From positions 62,001 to 126,000 of the forward strand of contig NZ_LQOU01000025.1 of the NCBI RefSeq assembly GCF_002102155.1: a stretch of 64,000 bases of DNA. The letters run 5' to 3'. The position numbers were made by a program, and so were the translations under genes. Positions 61,365-64,000 of the stretch are shown piece by piece. The notes beneath the pieces are model-generated. The model saw only the letters and a program-made list of their open reading frames with translations, made no database searches and was not told the origin of the DNA. This stretch comes from Mycobacterium europaeum. Lineage in GTDB: Bacteria > Actinomycetota > Actinomycetes > Mycobacteriales > Mycobacteriaceae. Positions within the stretch are counted from its first letter, which is position 1. Each line of letters begins with the position of its first letter.

Positions 61365-62271
61365 GGGGATACGTGACGCCGGTGAGTTCCTCCGACACCG
61401 CCCACAACCGCCGCTGCATGTCGACGTCGTGGGACTTCTCGCTGGACCCGACGAGCTTGGGATAGCCGCGGGTCTCGGCGAATCCGTCGGGGCCGTAGTA
61501 CTGGCCGCCGAGCACGCCCGGGTCGGTCGCGGCCCGCAGCGTGGGAAGGGCGCCCATGGCCGCGTCCTGAGCGATCACCGAGAAGAACACGTTGACGAGC
61601 GGCCGGAACACCGTGGGCGTGTAGCGGCCCAGCTCGGTGTTCGACCCGCCGGGGTGGGCGGCGGCGGCGATCGTCGTGCCGTGGGGGGCGAGCTTGCGCT
61701 GCAGTTCGTAGGTGAACAGCAGGTTGGCCAGCTTGGCCTGCCCATAGGCTGCGACCCGGTTGTAAGAGCGCTCCCACTGCAGGTCGTCGAAGTGGATGTC
61801 GGCGAGGATGCGGTGGCCCATGCTGCTCACCGTCACGACCCGCGATCCGGGGACCGGCAGCAGCCGCTCCAGCAGCAGGCCGGTGAGCGCGAAGTGGCCC
61901 AGGTGGTTGGTGCCGAACTGCAGCTCGAAGCCGTCCTTGGTGGTTTCCTTCGGCGTGTACATGACGCCGGCGTTGTTGATCAGCAGGTCGATGTGGTCGT
62001 AGTCGGACTTGAGCCGTTCGGCCGCCGCGCGGACGGAGTCCAGCGACGTCAGGTCGAGCTCCTGCAGCACCACGTCGGCGCCGGGGCTCTTGGCGGCGAT
62101 CCGGGCGGCGGCGTCCTTGCCCTTGTCCAGGTTGCGCACGGCCAGCACGACGCGGGCGCCGTGGTCGGCCAGCGCGGCGGCGGTCTCGTAACCCAGGCCG
62201 GTGTTGGCCCCGGTGATGACGGCGACGCGGCCGGCCTGGTCGGGGATGTCCGCTGCGGTCCATTTGGCCAT
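61357..62271 (-). CDS. Short-chain dehydrogenase/reductase (Rv0439c-like)
   Basis: 304 residues (311 in M. tuberculosis). TGANTGLGYETAAALA cofactor loop, NNAGVM, FGTNHLGHF and catalytic YGQAKLANLL. Similar to retinol/WW-domain-oxidoreductase-like SDRs. ATG 62271 with AGGAG upstream. A TATCTT hexamer (minus strand, 62296-62291) is a likely -10. The divergent TetR gene and two dyad operators lie upstream, so TetR control is expected. Confidence 0.94.
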   Translation of the reverse strand: MAKWTAADIPDQAGRVAVITGANTGLGYETAAALADHGARVVLAVRNLDKGKDAAARIAAKSPGADVVLQELDLTSLDSVRAAAERLKSDYDHIDLLINNAGVMYTPKETTKDGFELQFGTNHLGHFALTGLLLERLLPVPGSRVVTVSSMGHRILADIHFDDLQWERSYNRVAAYGQAKLANLLFTYELQRKLAPHGTTIAAAAHPGGSNTELGRYTPTVFRPLVNVFFSVIAQDAAMGALPTLRAATDPGVLGGQYYGPDGFAETRGYPKLVGSSEKSHDVDMQRRLWAVSEELTGVTYPLN

Positions 62272-62298
62272 GGAAGGCTCCTAACCTATTAAGATAAA

Positions 62299-62344
62299 CG
62301 GGGCGAGCGCTCCGGTTGCCCTACTATACGGAACGTGCGCCCCG
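62299..62344. promoter_or_regulatory. Two dyad operators in the SDR/TetR divergent region
   Basis: Site 1 CGGGGCGAGCGCTCCG (62299-62314) and site 2 CGGAACGTGCGCCCCG (62329-62344) both fit CGG-RR-CG-N2-CG-YY-CCG. Their centres are 30 bp apart, close to three helical turns. They are also mirror images of each other: the outer AAACGGGGCG and CGCCCCGTTT arms match exactly. A TACTAT -10-like hexamer (62322-62327) lies between them. Confidence 0.85.
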
Positions 62345-62374
62345 TTTTGTCAACGGCTGGATGGTGAAGAACAG

Positions 62375-62941
62375 ATGGCGCAACCGACACGGCCGTTGCG
62401 CGCCGACGCGGCGCGCAACCGCGCCCGCGTGCTGGACGTGGCCTACGAAACCTTTGCGGCCGAGGGCTTGTCCGTGCCGATCGACGAGATCGCCCGGCGT
62501 GCCGGGGTCGGGGCCGGCACCGTCTACCGGCACTTCCCGACGAAGGAGGCGCTGTTCACCGCGGTCATCGCGGACCGCATGGGCAGGATGGTCGACGACG
62601 GGCGCGCCCTGTTGGAGTCCGAGGGCCCGGGGGAGGCGCTCTTCGCCTTCCTGCGTTCGCTGGTGTTGCAGTGGGGGGCCGCGGACCGCGGCCTGGTCGA
62701 CGCCCTGGCCGGCTACGGGATCGACGTCGCCTGCGCCGCGCCCGAGGCGGAAGACGCCTTCAAGGCGATGCTCGGCGAGCTGCTGCGCGCCGCGCAGGAA
62801 GCGGGCACGGCGCGGCGGGACATCGACATGCGGGATGTGAAGGCGATCCTCGTCGGATGCCAGGCGATGCAGGCGTACGACTCGGCGCTGGCCGAGCGGG
62901 CGACCGGCGTCGTCATCGACGGTTTACGCCCGCCGCGATAG
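62375..62941 (+). CDS. TetR-family transcriptional regulator
   Basis: 188 residues. Helix-turn-helix: VPIDEIARRAGVGAGTVYRHF followed by PTKEALFTAVI; the C-terminal half is of the TetR_C type with VLVGCQAMQAYD-like segment near the end. ATG 62375. It likely binds the two operators upstream and controls itself and the divergent Rv0439c-like SDR. Ligand unknown. Confidence 0.92.
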   Translation: MAQPTRPLRADAARNRARVLDVAYETFAAEGLSVPIDEIARRAGVGAGTVYRHFPTKEALFTAVIADRMGRMVDDGRALLESEGPGEALFAFLRSLVLQWGAADRGLVDALAGYGIDVACAAPEAEDAFKAMLGELLRAAQEAGTARRDIDMRDVKAILVGCQAMQAYDSALAERATGVVIDGLRPPR

Positions 62942-62953
62942 GGGACAACTGTT

Positions 62954-63015
62954 CTTGCACTCGGCATAGGCGAGTGCTAAGAATGACTTTGGCACTCGCG
63001 ACCAGTGAGTGCTAG
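62954..63015 (+). promoter_or_regulatory. Two CIRCE elements upstream of groEL2
   Basis: First: CTTGCACTC-N9-GAGTGCTAA (62954-62980). Second: TTGGCACTC-N9-GAGTGCTAG (62989-63015). Both match the HrcA operator TTAGCACTC-N9-GAGTGCTAA with few changes. They sit 104-165 bp before the groEL2 ATG, as known in mycobacteria, so HrcA repression and heat induction are expected. Confidence 0.93.
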
Positions 63016-63028
63016 GTCGGGACGGTGA

Positions 63029-64000
<972 letters not shown>

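Overview
This is high-GC chromosomal DNA from a slow-growing, non-tuberculous Mycobacterium, plausibly of the M. avium complex; the species was not determined. From memory, the gene order follows M. tuberculosis from Rv0406c to Rv0440: a metallo-beta-lactamase-fold protein, fgd1, pta-ackA, the glnX-glnH-pknG operon, mutT3, thiE/thiO-thiS-thiG, lpqL, lpqM, Rv0421c-thiD-thiC, Rv0424c, ctpH, Rv0426c, xthA, Rv0428c, def, Rv0430, virR, sodC, Rv0433-Rv0434, Rv0435c-pssA-psd, moeA2, Rv0439c and the start of groEL2. No tRNA, rRNA, CRISPR array, insertion sequence or phage was seen.

Layout. Positions 1-3634: tail of a ketosynthase III-like protein, an epimerase-type dehydrogenase, an amidase and an MBL-fold hydrolase. 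Positions 3664-7895: F420-dependent glucose-6-phosphate dehydrogenase and the acetyl-phosphate/acetate branch. Positions 7906-8987: an inserted DUF559 nuclease-like gene bracketed by two 92-bp palindromic elements. Positions 9029-13607: the amino-acid-sensing GlnX-GlnH-PknG operon. Positions 13709-17873: mutT3 and thiamine synthesis, with a TPP riboswitch and a GDSL hydrolase coupled to the end of thiG. Positions 17878-27222: secreted and membrane proteins (a duplicated four-cysteine exported protein, a CD225 protein, a DUF2752 protein, LpqL and a paralogue lacking key active-site residues, LpqM) plus an SOS-box-controlled 13E12-type HNH gene. Positions 27239-31860: an LLM oxidoreductase with its MarR regulator, then thiC-thiD-hydrolase under a second TPP riboswitch. 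Positions 31942-36945: a signalling island (PAS-ANTAR, STAS, and a 1279-residue kinase/receiver/phosphatase/anti-sigma fusion). Positions 36942-48194: the conserved ctpH to Rv0434 block, with a 54-bp tandem duplication at the xthA start. Positions 48216-52342: F420-type oxidoreductase, crotonase, SDR, DUF2867 and TetR. Positions 52316-58558: Cdc48-like ATPase, phosphatidylethanolamine synthesis, an MFS transporter and moeA2. Positions 58632-62941: a VOC remnant, a Baeyer-Villiger-type monooxygenase, a cupin, an M24 protein, the Rv0439c-like SDR and its TetR. Positions 62954-64000: two CIRCE operators and groEL2.

The core is housekeeping: carbon overflow, thiamine, phospholipid, protein maturation and folding, and nitrogen-state signalling. 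Accessory genes sit at the joints between core blocks. The observations most worth following are the palindrome-bracketed DUF559 gene, the fused partner-switching protein, the altered M28 paralogue, the MIRU-like duplication inside xthA, and several dyad operators readable directly from the sequence.
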